DNA of 64,000 bases from Dermatemys mawii (taxonomy: Eukaryota; Chordata; Testudines; Dermatemydidae): contig ML677374.1 of assembly GCA_007922305.1 (NCBI GenBank), positions 7,115,619-7,179,618 of the forward strand, written 5' to 3'. The notes under the pieces are model-generated. The model saw only the letters and a program-made list of their open reading frames with translations, was not told the origin of the DNA and made no database searches. Positions 34,396 to 46,540 of the stretch are shown piece by piece; position 1 is the first letter of the stretch; each line of letters opens with the position of its first letter. The translations under genes and the position numbers were made by a program.

Positions 34396-35944
34396 TTCAA
34401 AAGAGCTCAGGGCCTCATTTTCAACTGCTCAGCATCTGCAATTGGAACTAGATTTTAAAAAGAAGTGCTCCCATATCAATTCCTAAAAAATGGCCAGATC
34501 TTAAAAAATTCTTAGCACCCAATAGGCAGAACTGTTGAAAATCTGGCCACTTATTTTGATGTCTAAATGGCAGATGAGCCCTCTTGAAAAATCTGACCTC
34601 AGTTTTGGGTTCTGAACCCTTTTGAAAATTCTGACACACAAAAATGGACCTACTACCCACTGCCTGAAAATATTGTAAGAATTAATTAGGATTTGTAGAG
34701 GTCTTTGTGGTCTATCTAGGTGCTTAGATAGCCTACATCGCGATGGCATCTGGTGCACATAACAGTTATGAAAATAAACATCTCCCCCGCTTTCCTGACT
34801 ATAGAAGTAAAAATGGAACAGTCAGTAAAGGGCTGAGTTTGTTAAAGGACCTGCATTTGCGGAGAGGGGAGGCGGTTTGCTCAGCACTTCCTGAAAATCA
34901 GACCCCTGTAAAGGTGTTAAGTTGGACACTTAAGATCACTAATGTTTTTGTCAATGTAGTACTCTCTTTTTAACCCTAATATTGGCCATTTCAGATTGTA
35001 AAAAATGTTTAACCAGATTATTAAAAAGTAATATTGGGGGAAATATGTGGTCAGTGTAATCTTTAGAGTGCATCTTGCTTTATAAGGAATATGTGATTTT
35101 TTTCACAGAGAAAATAATACTCCAGTTACAGCTCATTTTAGAGTCATGCCTGAATCCTTAATAGCTGTTATATAAAATCATACACATTCCATGTTTAATA
35201 TGTGGGCTCCCTTTTCAAGCCATTGTCCTATTAGTTTGATCTGTTTAGATTAAAATGCACTCACAGAATTCTTTAGAGTTTTATATTTCTCAGTCCCATA
35301 ATTATAAGTGCTCAGTGTCATTAACCACTAATCCTAGTGCAACAGGGACACTGATGCACACAGCAACAGTGTAATATTACCAGGATAAAGTTCCACCAGG
35401 CAGTTCCAGGGCAGCAAACAAGAGGTCAGCCAGTGGCTTACTGAAAATGCATTCAAATGTCAAAGATAGTGTTCAAGCTGGTCTGCACTTAACTTTGTAA
35501 AGTTAAATATTTATGGCAACATGTACTTGAAAATTTTAAAAGTTATAGAAACATTCTCACTAATGGTCCTGTTATTGATGCCTATTCCCAAGTACTCACA
35601 GTCAGAGCATTATGTATTTTTATCTAGGATACAGTTTGCCTAATTGCTAAACAAAGGTGAAAAATCACACTGGGGTGAAAGTGACCTCTGTGCAAAAGGC
35701 CGTGATATATAAGATCTTTGTGTCCTTACATTCTCAAGGTAGGACTAATTCGAGCATAGATTCTGTGTTGCTCTCTGCACAAGGTTGAATTTCATCCACC
35801 AGACCAATGCACTACTTAAGACGTTATAAAACCTGCTCCCAGAAAGGAGGTTAATGCAGAGAAATCATCCTAAACCTGACTTTCATTTCATGGTGGAATT
35901 CTGACAAGATGCTCTTGGGAGCCCCTTGAGATACCCTCCAACAC

Positions 35945-36045
35945 TGGTATGGAACTATTATTATTAATCATCAGGTTTATTACAGTAGTGCCTAAGGGAC
36001 AGCCAAGAAACCAGCCTTGTGCAGAGCACTGTACAAACACAGAAT
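35945..36045 (-). repeat. Dispersed repeat of the 'agcacaatggggtcct' family, inverted
   Basis: An AT-rich TTATTATTAATC head, then TACAGTAGTGCCTAAGGGAC and GAGCACTGTACAAACACAGA: the reverse complement of the family at 61490-61590. Confidence 0.5.
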
Positions 36046-36485
36046 AGTAAGCTTTCTGTTGTAAACAGATGCTCATACACTTTTGGTGATGGGAACCATA
36101 TAAGAATCTTGGTAGACAGCTAATTTGGTACCTCAGTGTCTGGTTCAGTGCCACCTGCCCAGATGCAGTGCTAATGGGTATACGACCGAATTATTCAGGG
36201 TCAGCTCCAGCTCCCATTCATGACAATGGGAGTTTGCCACTAAATAGAAATAAGTATGTCATTGTTTTCTGTCACTTATTCTTCCACATACGTATAATGC
36301 ACAATGTCTCTTAACAAAAATATCTATTACAAAACCATTCTTGCCTCATTTTTGCAACTTATTTGTAAAGTGACCAGTCAGCATGTCCAGCCATGATTGC
36401 TACATAGGGTCACGTACAATCTTTGGCTGTCCCATGCATATCTCCTACTGCTATGCAACAGGATCAAGGATGCTATAAGGATAAG

Positions 36486-36499
36486 ACACACACACACAC
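36486..36499 (+). repeat. (AC)n microsatellite
   Basis: Seven AC units lie about 110 bp before the 5S-derived SINE. Confidence 0.8.
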
Positions 36500-36599
36500 T
36501 TTTTAAATGTACCATTCCAAGTTGAGTTCTTTTAATATAGACCGAGATATTATCTTATAAAGTTAATCATACTAAAAACATAGTAAAATTCTGGAATTA

Positions 36600-36870
36600 T
36601 ATCCTGCAACCATTGTCTCTTATGCTGTAAGTATGGGCTAAGCAGGGGAAAAGAAGTGTCATACTTGGATGGAAGACCTTTAAGGAGCCACTAGGTGCTG
36701 CAGGAAGTAGTGTTGATGACTCAGTAGCTGGGGCACTCTGACCCTTAAATCAGTGCTAAGCAAATGTTCCAGAACAGGTTATTTAGGAGCTTTATATCTA
36801 CAGTGAAACTAAGGTCTTAACCACTTGTCATTAAGGATGTCATTCTGTCCTTTGGTAAAGAGGACAAGTT
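36600..36870 (+). repeat. 5S-rRNA-derived SINE (SINE3-like)
   Basis: The stretch 36637-36705 reads like the 3' half of 5S rRNA: GGCTAAGCAGGG, then ATACTTGGATGGAAGACC, then CTAGGTGCTGCAGG. The non-5S body follows (GATGACTCAGTAGC, CCACTTGTCATTAAGGATG). It is an old retroposon, not a 5S gene, because the 5' half is missing and the spacing is disrupted. Confidence 0.65.
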
Positions 36871-37754
36871 GTGCATATTCTACTTAAAGGTTCCCCTGTA
36901 ATTTGTTAGAAAAGATCACTTCCTATCCTAAACTGTTATAGGATGTTGATGGGAGCTCTCAAAAACACTGACAGGTTACACATCAGAGATGTCACCTTTC
37001 TATCTGTGGTTGAAGTGATCCTTTATTATAGGCTGCATCTCACCTTAAGCCTTTAGGGGGGGGGGAGGGACTGTCCTCTTCTTTATTCTATATCTACACT
37101 AGGTTGGTGTTCAGTAAAGCTGATTGTAAAGGGGATGCCCATAAATTAGGTAACACTTCTGTGGTGATTTTCAAGACCTATCCACCCCTTCTTAATACTG
37201 AAACAAACATGCAAAATTAAGGATCCTCCTCCCGCAATATCTTATGTAATTTACAGACAATCCCAAAGTGTGCTGGGAGTCTTCAGGACAAAAAGTGCTA
37301 TGCCAACATAAACTTATTCCCAGGATGTTGTTGAAACAAATTCTATTCAGGTGCTTAGTCCCTTTCTATTGCTATGGTAACTGACAACCTAGCATTTACC
37401 TGACCTTCTAAAGAAGCTTCTGCAGTGGATTCCATAGTCTCTTCAGCATTAGCACCCCAGTACATGGTGGAGCATTACTTCGAGCAGCAACCGGGCATTC
37501 TGAATGTTGGGCCAAGGGTGCCACCATAATATAAATATTTACACCCCTGCTTCATAAAAGGTAGGTTCCACAATCAGGATAGGCCAAATGTAAATGCTCT
37601 TCTCGCCCTAGTTAGTAGGTAAATTGTGCACATTTTTCTAAATTCTCTGGCCCATTCTAGTCCTTTTAGCTTCTGTTTCCTGCCATTGCACCTAAAGGTC
37701 ACTATCAAGAAAGGAAACATGAGGCCCTGTACTCTGCTGGTGGAATTCTATTGC

Positions 37755-37860
37755 AATGGTTCTCAATTGTTCCCACACTGGGATCCGCCCCCATTCCCTT
37801 TTCCACAGGGGGCCTGACCACTCTGGTGAACCCCTCACACTTGCCCTGTGGAAGGCTGTG
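37755..37860. mobile_element. hAT-like element end (truncated)
   Basis: CAATGGTTCTCAATTGTTCC followed by 'acactgggatccgccccc' matches the CAGTGGTTCTCAA hAT terminus seen at 2166. No matching right end is evident. Confidence 0.45.
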
Positions 37861-38029
37861 TGTTCCTAAATCTCCAAAGCCTCCTCAATTTCAGGGGTGA
37901 GCTTTTGAGGATGCATTCGGCTCACTGTGTTTTCCCCAAGTAACTACAGTACAGTGCCGTCGTCCCACGCCATACAAATACTCTGTGCTTAGCAATAGGT
38001 CCTGGGAGCCTCACACCTGAATTTTAATC

Positions 38030-38110
38030 AAGACACTGACTCAACTGTGTGACCTTGGTCACGTCGCTTAACCTCTTTCCTTCAGACCCCCTTTCTGTTA
38101 ATTCCTTGCC
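38030..38110 (+). repeat. MIR-like SINE fragment
   Basis: CTCAACTGTGTGACCTTGGT followed by CACGTCGCTTAACCTCTTTC is the central MIR core in forward orientation, immediately before the downstream CpG island. Confidence 0.6.
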
Positions 38111-38410
38111 ACGCGTTGGTCCCACGAAGACCCGCCTGACTGAGGAAATCACAGGGCTCCTGCCCCGGGATGCCGCGCCTGTCTCCCGAGCTCGCTAGGA
38201 GCTCGTTTGCACTTCACGCAGCCGGCCGCTAGGAAGCCGCCGGGCTCGCCTTCCCCTCCCGTGCCGTTTCCGAGGCGCCCCCCGCCCCCGCCCCCGCCCC
38301 CCCCACCCCCACCCCAACCCCTCCTCCCCAACCCCTCCTCCCCCAGCCTGCGAGCTGCGCTGGCGGCGGCGTGAGGGGAGCTCGCAGCCGAACTCCCGGG
38401 GAGCTCGCGA

Positions 38411-38428
38411 GCGCGCGCGCGCGCGCGC
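38411..38428 (+). repeat. (GC)n alternating tract in the downstream CpG island
   Basis: Nine GC dinucleotides in a row form a Z-DNA-prone purine-pyrimidine alternation, just before the putative first exon. Confidence 0.85.
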
Positions 38429-38429
38429 C

Positions 38430-38573
38430 TCTCTCCCTCCCTTCAACCCGCCTCAACGGCTCCTGGGGCAGCGCCCGCCCCCTCAGCCCCCCTCCAGCTG
38501 CGGGCGGCTCGGAAGCCGCCTCTGCCCCAGCGCCCTCGCCAGCAGCCCGGGGAGCGGCCGCCGCGGCAGCCGG
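38430..38573 (+). other. Putative non-coding first exon ending at donor 38574 (CUEDC1 by synteny)
   Basis: The sequence GCAGCCGG|GTAAGGA makes a near-consensus splice donor in the middle of a CpG island. I see no ATG with a meaningful frame before it, so this would be a 5'UTR exon. The start is arbitrary because no transcription start can be read. The gene name rests only on known gene order (VEZF1 then CUEDC1). Confidence 0.4.
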
Positions 38574-39235
38574 GTAAGGAAGCGGCAGGAATTGTGGAAA
38601 GGGGTCGGGTGACTTCGGAGCCGCCTTTGTGCGGCCGGGGCAGCCCCCACCCCAGTTCCCCCTGCCCCGGCCGGACCCGGACCCGGACCCTGCGTGGCCA
38701 GTGCCAAGGCAACGCTCCGGCCGCGCGTCCGGGAGGAGCCGGGCAAGGCCCTCGCCGGGCTGGGCTCTCCCCGCCGGGCGGGTTTTCCTCAGGCGGGGGG
38801 GGGGTCCCGGCCCTCCCCGCCTGGCCAGGGTGGGATGGGAAAGGGAGCCGGGTCAGGGGTGGGGGAGGGGACATCTGTCTCTCCATTGCCAGGGCGCTGT
38901 GGCACCTTCCCCGTCCTACGGATCGTGGGCTCCGTCTCTAGCCAGCCCCCGCGCCCCCCTTAAGCTGGATCTGTGAGCGTTTCCCTTAGGATCCCCCTTG
39001 GGTGGGGGGTGCTCTGGGGACAGGCAGCAGCCAACGCTTGGGGAGGGGTTGGGGTGAGCGAACCCCAGGAATCTTGGTCACTCTGTTTCCAAGGGGAAGA
39101 ATCCCCCCCCCACCCCCCAAATCTCCACACCCCTTCCCCGGAGCCTTCCTAAGGCTAGCCCGGCTTTATCTGCAGCTTGTTGTTAAGCTGTGTTGCTCAT
39201 TTCCCATAGCCCTCTTCCTTTGTGTGATTTCAAAA

Positions 39236-39268
39236 TATTATTATTATTATTGTTTGTTTGTTTGTTTT
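39236..39268 (+). repeat. Compound (ATT)n-(TTTG)n microsatellite
   Basis: About five ATT units lead into four TTTG/TTGT units. Confidence 0.8.
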
Positions 39269-40834
39269 TGCAAAGATACAAAACAAAGTTGAAAATCCAG
39301 CCCAAAAGCCTGTAGCAAGATTTGGTGTTTGTCTACGTAAGCTGTATAGTTTTATAGCCCAGGCTGGCTATTCTAATCAATGACAGATGAGGAATGAGGC
39401 ATGTCTATGGAGGGGAAGAGGTGGTTGTGGTGTTCATTGTTGCTATGTCTTAAAGGCTTAATTGCATTAAAATCAGCTGATCAAGAAATCTGTCCATTTT
39501 CTCTCACTTGAGACCAATACTTTACTAATGGGATTTCTGGACGGTTGCCCTTTATAAATATAGGAGTTTGAACATGCACCCAATGGTAAACTGACATTCA
39601 TATTTTGTTTGTTTGTTTTAGATCTATACTTTTATGGCCCAAATAGTTTCTAATTGTCTGAATCACCCTCCGCCAGTCAGAATCCTGTGTTTTGTATTGG
39701 TGTAGTAGTACTGTTGCACATTTGTCTGTCGGACAAAGTGACACACCATTAACCATATGTTAGGTAGAATATAAATAAAGTAATTGCTGTCGGATAAATG
39801 TATGCCACTCTAGAAATGTATGTTCCAGTTGCTGTCAAATGTTTTTGATGAGTTACTTTGTCTTTGCTGTGGTGTTTATTGAGTGATATGAAACCATTTT
39901 CCTGCAATGTAATTGTATTTTATAGACCTATCTCAATGAAATTTTTCTCATCCAGTCAGGTCACCAGATGGTTGACCTAAATATCTGGATTCAAAACCAA
40001 AATGTGAGGTATTCAAGGGAAAAATTTCAGTGGAAGTCTTGCAGAAGATATGTGAAGATAGTTTTTTGTAAAATGACTTAGCTCCAGTTCACTTGAACTA
40101 AATTTGCATTTTGTACATTGCAATGTACTGAAACTATTTGGGGACTTTGATAGAAGTTAAAGATGGAAAAGAACCAGGGTATTATGTTAATTTGTCTAAC
40201 CTTCACTGCCCGCATAGGATTGTTTTCCTATGGTATCTTACCTAGCGACTTCTAGATTTGTTTTCAGACCCCCCCCCCCATTTAAGTAGTTACACTGAGG
40301 CCAGGGGACTATTCACATGACTAACACAATCAGGCTAGGGTCCTATATCTTAGCCTTGTGGATGTAATTTTTAATATGCACCTATGGGAAAGGTTTCTTT
40401 TTGAGAGACTGAGCTAGAGGAGTCTATTCTCTCAGATTATCAAAATTTACCTATCTACATAGATATGAAAAGTGCTGATGGTGTACCTAGGACTATAGAA
40501 AACACAATATAGAAGTATTTCCTACCTGGAAGGAGCTAACAGTCTAACAAAAGAATTAGAATAGATAGGGTGAACTGAGCAGCTCAGAAGGGGTTTAACA
40601 ATGGCTAGGATGTTTATATCCTGCAGTGGTCTACAGTAAGCTGTGGTGTTTGGGACTGGCACGCTAATTATTCTTGGCACTCACTGAATATCTGTTTATT
40701 TCAAGCAGTTAGTGTCCCCTACATGTTTGCATTCATTTATTTTTGCATAATATAAAACAAAAGAAAAAATCAACACTGTGGCAGTGGTGAAAGTAAGTTC
40801 TTCTGTGACAGTAAGCAGACTCCAAGCATGGTCT

Positions 40835-40930
40835 GCATCTTCCTCTGTATTTGGACAGAGCCTGGCACAATGGGGTCATGATTCTGATTAGGGCCTTCTG
40901 GTGGTACTCTAATATAATTAATAATTTTAT
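40835..40930 (+). repeat. Dispersed repeat 'ggcacaatggggtcatgattc'
   Basis: CCTGGCACAATGGGGTCATG and GGCCTTCTGGTGGTACTCTA are followed by an AAT-rich tail. Same family as 33655-33740 and 61490-61590. Confidence 0.6.
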
Positions 40931-42239
40931 GTATCTGGAGATTGGCTGCTGCTTCTCAGCTCCTCCAACGTTTGCAATTGCAAATCACGTACCACCTTTC
41001 TAGTACCCATTCCCCTCCCAGAAACCTGTTCTCACTGGTGGAGGTGCTATGCATACTACCTATAGCTATATACAGCTAGCTTGGCTGTACTTCTTGGACC
41101 AGCTCCCACAAGCATCCCCTACTAGCCTCCAGCAGGGGGTGCAGACATTGACTGGTCAAACACCATTGTGATGGAACATAGTATAAATGTAGTCTAGGAG
41201 GTAGAAAGTCTTCTAGCAGCCAAGGCATACTGTCTCCTGCTATAGCTGGCTCCTTCCTCTTTGAAAAGGAGCATGTGAGGGGACAGGATCTAGGTTATTG
41301 CAGGAGGTGTTGGTTTTAATTGCCCCTGGTTTGGTCCCTTTGTGTCCCTTACTCTGGCTGCTGAACTGAGAATATTATATGCTCATCTTTAATCTGAGTA
41401 GAACATTTTAGCAGTTGTGGTGAGAACTTGAAAGTGATCACCTCTAATGCTAAGAAGTGGGAATGAAGCACTTCCCAATAACAGTCACTGGGAATGCTGT
41501 CCTCCCCTGCTTTCCCAGGTTCGTAGGGTGCAAATGTTTGGAGATTAGAAAAATCCTCTAATTGTAGGCAGAGCTGGTAATGCTGTCAGGATATGGTAAT
41601 GGGAAATGTCAAGGAACCCTGTTTTCAGTTGTGTATAGATTTTCCAACTTTAACTGTTTGTGTTAAAATTTGACATGATGGGTGCCTGCCTCTGGCTCAC
41701 CTGTTTTTAGAAAATTTCAGTCACAACAGTACAGCAATTTCCAAGAATGAGGCAAACCACATATTTTCCCTTAGCCTAGGTTAAAAAAAACTCTGGAGAT
41801 CTTTTCTTTGAACAGCTCCCGGGTTCCGATTCTTTTGAGCAGCAGCTTGAAATTTGGTAAGGGGGAATGACCTTTGTATCAGGGATGTGCCTTTTGCCAT
41901 CTCCATCAAAATCCACCCAGATTTGACCAAGTTCCCGCATAGAGACTTCTTTGATGTTAGCAGCTAAAATCACAGAAGATTCCATCCTCACTGAGCCTCT
42001 GCAGCTTCTATGTGTGACTGCGCATGCATCATCCCCAGAGAGTGTCTGAACATGCTCCAGCCTTTAAGGCCTACAGACAAATCCAGACTTTCCCTGTAAT
42101 GGCTACTGCCAGCTCCACTAGGGCTGGGTGGGGCGGCCCCGGAAACTGAAGGCAAGGAGCCTGTCTCTTCTGTGCCCTCTCTGACACTTAGGCATGTGGA
42201 GAAGGAAGCTGTGTGAGTCAAATGCAGAGGGGACAAAAG

Positions 42240-43090
42240 CTGTACTAGTGAGGAAGGAAAGGAGTTGATTGGGATAAGGAGTCTGGGACTGAAGGAGGGG
42301 TGAGAGAAACAGGGCAGGGTGAAAAGGAGGCTGGAATTGGGAGCTAGGCAGGGAAGACTGGGACTGGGATCCAGTGAGGGAAATGGGGAGGAGGGGATTT
42401 CAGTGCTTGTAGCAATCTGAGAAAAATGTGAGGGAGCTGTCACAGTCTGGGAGCAGTAGCTTTGCTAAAACAGTCTTTAATGTGCATACCTCAGGCACCT
42501 TCAGCTTAACTCTTAATGGTTTTTGTGTTTTTGTTTTTGGCCAGGCCTTTGACTCTTTGTGACCCCTCCCCACCCACCACATTCACACTTCAAATGCTGT
42601 GGGACTGAGAGCCACTTGGTGGTAACACTGACATCAGACAGTTAGCTGGGGTGAGGAGAAGGGAAGAGACTGGGATTGGCTAGACAAGAAGACTGGGACT
42701 AGAGACCAGTACCAGGAGAATGGATGGGGGAAATCTGACAAGGATTTGGGCTGTGGGGGGAGAACTGGGACTGGCTGGACAGGGAGACTGGGATAGGGAG
42801 CCAGGAAGGGTAAGCTGGGGAGGGCATTGAAGGGGTGACTGTTATTAGATGGGGAGCGCTCAGGGCAAAAGACTGGGAGCCTTGGAGGTTGAGAGGAGAT
42901 AAGAGACGATATGATAAGGAGACAGAAGGTTGGGGGAATTGGGACTAGCTGGGCAGGGAGACTGAGACTGGGATGAGAAACATGAGGAGTGAAGGCTGGG
43001 ATGGGGTAGGCAAGGAGCCAGGGGTGGGGAAGAGACAGAACTGGAACAGGCAGGTTGGAGGGGACTGGGTAGAAGGGTGCAAGCTTGGTG
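42240..43090 (+). repeat. Purine-rich degenerate tandem repeat
   Basis: Units resembling GGGACTGGCTGGACAGGGAG and ACTGGGA recur with variation, most clearly at 42640-43080 and more weakly at 42240-42400. The non-repetitive 42400-42600 lies between. It looks like an old minisatellite or a repeat with internal tandem units. Confidence 0.5.
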
Positions 43091-43599
43091 GGGAATGGAC
43101 AGAAGAGTGTCTGCTTTCTATTACATTCCTCTCCAGAGTCCAGAATGGAACCTGAGTCTCCTGAGTCTCACCATACCTCTGCTATCAGGAAATATCTGAG
43201 AAACCTACTGACAAAGTGTGCATCTCCTCTCCCTCTAATTCTGGCCCATACAGAGGATGATTACCTACTACTGCTATCTGTTACTCCATTAGCTCAAGTG
43301 GCAGAAGTCTGTGCAGTGGATCTAAAGGTTCTAACGCTGATGATGACCAATGTGGGTGTCAATATGATGCCATATTGATGGCTTTTGTTTTTCTTAAAAA
43401 TCTAGTAATTGACACACACAAGAACCTATGTTAAAATAACATTATTAAGATTCCAAAGTCAAGCCTTCAAAAGTTAGGAAATGTCAGAATTAAGTTGCCC
43501 CCTTATGCATATACATTATGATACAGTTTTTAATTACGTGATCACATACTATTTTGTCCACAGTCTCTTAACACAGTTTTGTGTGGAATACATACATTC

Positions 43600-43800
43600 A
43601 TTACAGTGAAAAGGTCAATTTCTGCAGCATGTAGCTCTGCCTGCTTGCAATCTAAATAGACAAGACAAAGGACTAGAGGGATAACAGAGGCACATGGTGG
43701 GGAAGTGACTTGCCCAACTACAGTCACACAGTAACTAAGTGGCAGAACCCAGAGCTGATTCCCAATCCATTGCCCTAACTACTGGATAACACTGCCTCTC
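43600..43800 (-). repeat. MIR/CORE-SINE-like repeat
   Basis: CAATCTAAATAGACAAGACA, AACAGAGGCACATGGTGGGG, AAGTGACTTGCCCAAC and CAGTCACACAGTAACTAAGT keep the family order over about 190 bp, one of the better preserved copies in the window. Confidence 0.65.
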
Positions 43801-43978
43801 CTGTATATAAGTATGGTTGCTGGAGTAGGAGGCCAGCACAGGCTAAACCATTTGCTCCTGTTTTGAGAGAGTGAAGTGCTGTGCGCTCTGCGTGACTCTC
43901 CATCTTGTGTTGATGTACCAAGCGGTTGGCATAAGGGTGTTAAAAATTAGTTGGGCCAACTTGTTGAGGAATCTAGTG

Positions 43979-44100
43979 TCAGAGGGATAGCCGTGTTAGT
44001 CTGGATCTGCAAAAGAGACAGTCTTGTAGCACCTTATAGACTAACAGATGTTTGGGATCATAAGCTTTCATGGGCTAAGACCCACTTCATCAAATGAATG
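43979..44100 (+). repeat. Dispersed repeat 'gtagccgtgttagtctg', copy 2
   Basis: It has the same order of blocks as 9733-9857 (GATAGCCGTGTTAGTCTGG, ACTAACAGATGTTTGGGATC, CATAAGCTTTCATGGGCTAA, CCCACTTCATCAAATG) and about 80% similarity by eye. Confidence 0.7.
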
Positions 44101-44624
44101 TTGTGGAAATCTTCCTTGTCGCTTGTTGAGGAATGTAATTCGTTGGTTGTACCAGGCTAGCTGCACCTCTGTCCCCCTCCTAGTATCTCTGAGCACACCT
44201 TCTGTGGTCTCAGATTTCATGCCTTTACCTCTCTCAGGGTGGAGTTGTGCAATTCTTTCATTCCTAGACCAGGCCCTGGCTGACAGTATCCTCTGTATTC
44301 ACAGCTTTTACCGTGTAGGTCCAACTGAATTTGTGCACCTGCAATTCTTCCCTTTGGGAGTCTCTGACCAGTGGCCAGATAGTGCTTTGGTTTAAGGAGA
44401 CTGTTTTATTTATCAGTTAGAGGATTTTAAAACAGTCTACATGCGTGTATGTTTTACTTAGAGACATGCCATCTCCTGATGACAAAGTAGGCAGGCCTAG
44501 TTGCTCCAAATACTCCAGCAAATTCTATGTCTTACTCTGGTTCCTCCTGAACTGCTCTCCAGCCGCCCAGCTCTGAAGGTAGCGCAGAAGCAAGGGTAGC
44601 AATACTGTGAAACCTCCCCCCCCA

Positions 44625-44788
44625 TAATCTTTTTGGGTTAGGACCCCCAATTTCAGAAACGCTGGTCTCCCCTTGAAATCTGTATAGTATAGGAGTAAAA
44701 GCATACAAAAATCCTTATTTCATGGGTGGAGACCAGATTTCACAGACCATGACGCATTTCTCATGGCCATGAATTTGGTAGAGCCCTA
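44625..44788. mobile_element. DNA transposon remnant ending GAATTTGGTAGAGCCCTA
   Basis: The right terminus CATGAATTTGGTAGAGCCCT is that of a familiar sauropsid non-autonomous DNA element, with 'atttcacagaccatgacgc' just inside it. The left end is not clearly visible. Confidence 0.45.
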
Positions 44789-46469
44789 GTTATATGGATA
44801 GAATTATTATTTTTCTGGTAGTTTCTCAGACTGCTGTGAAGTCTTTATGTTGTGAACACACAGTTCTGTTATTTTACTGGGATTTAAGCGAATATTCCAT
44901 TTTAAACCAACGAAGTCGTAGTTAAGAGCATCACAGAGCTTAGCTTAAAAAATGTGACACAGATCCTTTGCATGCCAGAGTATTTGTGGTTAACTCTTGA
45001 GCTTTGGAACTATTTCCATTTAAAAAGGTCTTGGAGTTGATGTAGAACAACATAATTAAAAGATTTTTTGGAGATGACATACACATGAAACTGACCAGCA
45101 AATCATTGCAATGATGTTTGTCTTCATTTACCCCTAAACTGGCCCCATTTATGTTTTTGGCTCTCAGCAAAAATTTTTACCAGCAGATTAGTCAGCTGAT
45201 AAACTACCTCTGAGAAAATGTTTGAGAACAAACTTTTCCTTCAAAAAATGTCCACGGCCAGTTGGGTGTGTGCATTGCATGGCCACGTTTAAAAAAATCA
45301 ACTTTTTTTTTTTAAAAAAAAGTACGCAAAATTACAACTCCTTCTAACAATTAAAACACAGCATTCTGCTGTTCCCAATAAGAATAAGAGTAGGTGGACC
45401 AATTGGTAAATATGTGTTTAATAAAATAAGGATTAGGGAACTCCTGCTGCTCCTGGGTAAATTGAACAAGTACAATGTTTAAAACCAGCCTGGGTTTGCC
45501 ACTGGGATGTGCTGAGCATCCTCCAAGATGCTCAATGCCCATGAATGTTAGGGAGGATTGAAGATAGTCAACATCTCCGAGGATCAGACCACAAATAACT
45601 GTTCTTACATATCTGTTCCCATCACTTCTAGTTTAACAAAATAGGCTATGGCTGTTTTGAAAAGATAGCTGTGGCTATTCAGTGTATCCCCCACTGAAAA
45701 TAAGGCTTTGTCTTTACTGTCAGAAAAAAAGTTTACTTTTATGTCATTTGCTTTCTCTCTCTATAAAATCCTACTGGAGACAAGATGCAACTCCACCTGG
45801 GGTTGACTTTACCTAGCTACCCTGTGATAAAAGTTATCATGCCTTGTCTCCCCTGTCTTGTGATAAAATGTATCTTTTTCAGCCATGATGACAAAGGTTA
45901 GTTTCAATTATACACATTAATTTCTCTAAACAGTCCATGTAACTAATAGAACCTGAAATTGGTTCCTGACTCCTTTCTTATTCCTTTCCAAGCTAAACTA
46001 TCTAGGTACTATTATGGCCTGCATTACCATAGTATTTGAGTGCCCAGAAGTATTCCTTCTCACATGCCACTGCAGTGAAAGTGACAGCACCCAGAAGGTG
46101 TTAGATGCCTTATACTGAAATGTAAAATGGATCAGTTCCCAATTAGGCCAATTTAGTTTCAACTAAGAGTAAAATCTGTATTCCATGACCTAAATGGAAT
46201 GTACTGCTGTTTAAATCCCATTCAGTGCTTATGTGAACTATACCTGGTGATGCGAGTAAGTGAATTCTTCTGATGACATGTGTGTAAGGTGAAGCCAGTG
46301 CCTTGCTTTATCAAATCTGTAAGCCCCAATCCTTTCACTGAACAGCTCATGTGTTTTGTTCAAAGCCTCAATACAGTTTGGGAGGCTTTTAAAAATAATT
46401 TTAATGTTCCTTGCATGGTGTAAGATCCAAGTTTGACACCTGAATATTTTGCTGGTTCCTTTCTGCTCA

Positions 46470-46540
46470 GGAAGGTTATACGACGTTATCTAGTCTGGGG
46501 AGCTCTTGAGGTCCCTTCCAGTCCTACGCTTTTGTGAAAC
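46470..46540 (+). repeat. CR1 LINE 3' tail
   Basis: TATCTAGTCTGGGGAGCTCT followed by GAGGTCCCTTCCAGTCCTAC is a CR1 3' end. Confidence 0.65.

Larger units (their letters stand above)
30476..38149. other. Intergenic region between VEZF1 and the next CpG island
   Basis: No gene was recognised. Repeats noted: MIR-like 33000-33090, a CR1 fragment 33265-33325, the 'accaacttctgttggt' repeat 33335-33425, 'gcacaatg' repeats near 33655 and 35945, a MIR-like fragment near 34305, a 5S-derived SINE at 36600-36870, (AC)n at 36486, G10 at 37056, a hAT end at 37755 and a MIR-like fragment at 38030. The remainder is unremarkable AT-rich DNA. Confidence 0.6.
38150..39010 (+). promoter_or_regulatory. CpG-island promoter, probably of CUEDC1
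   Basis: This is a sharp GC- and CpG-rich island with GC boxes, C-rich strings (38279-38345) and an alternating GC tract (38411-38428). It holds a strong splice donor at 38574. In other amniotes CUEDC1 starts downstream of VEZF1 in the same orientation, so by synteny this is its promoter. No CUEDC1 protein sequence is visible in the window to confirm it. Confidence 0.55.

Noticed and set aside
36637..36705. Possible 5S rRNA gene
   Set aside because: Only the 3' half is present, with insertions and mismatches; it reads on into a SINE body.
38149..38976. Overlapping ORFs on both strands in the downstream CpG island
   Set aside because: Composition-driven frames in GC-rich DNA; none resembles CUEDC1.
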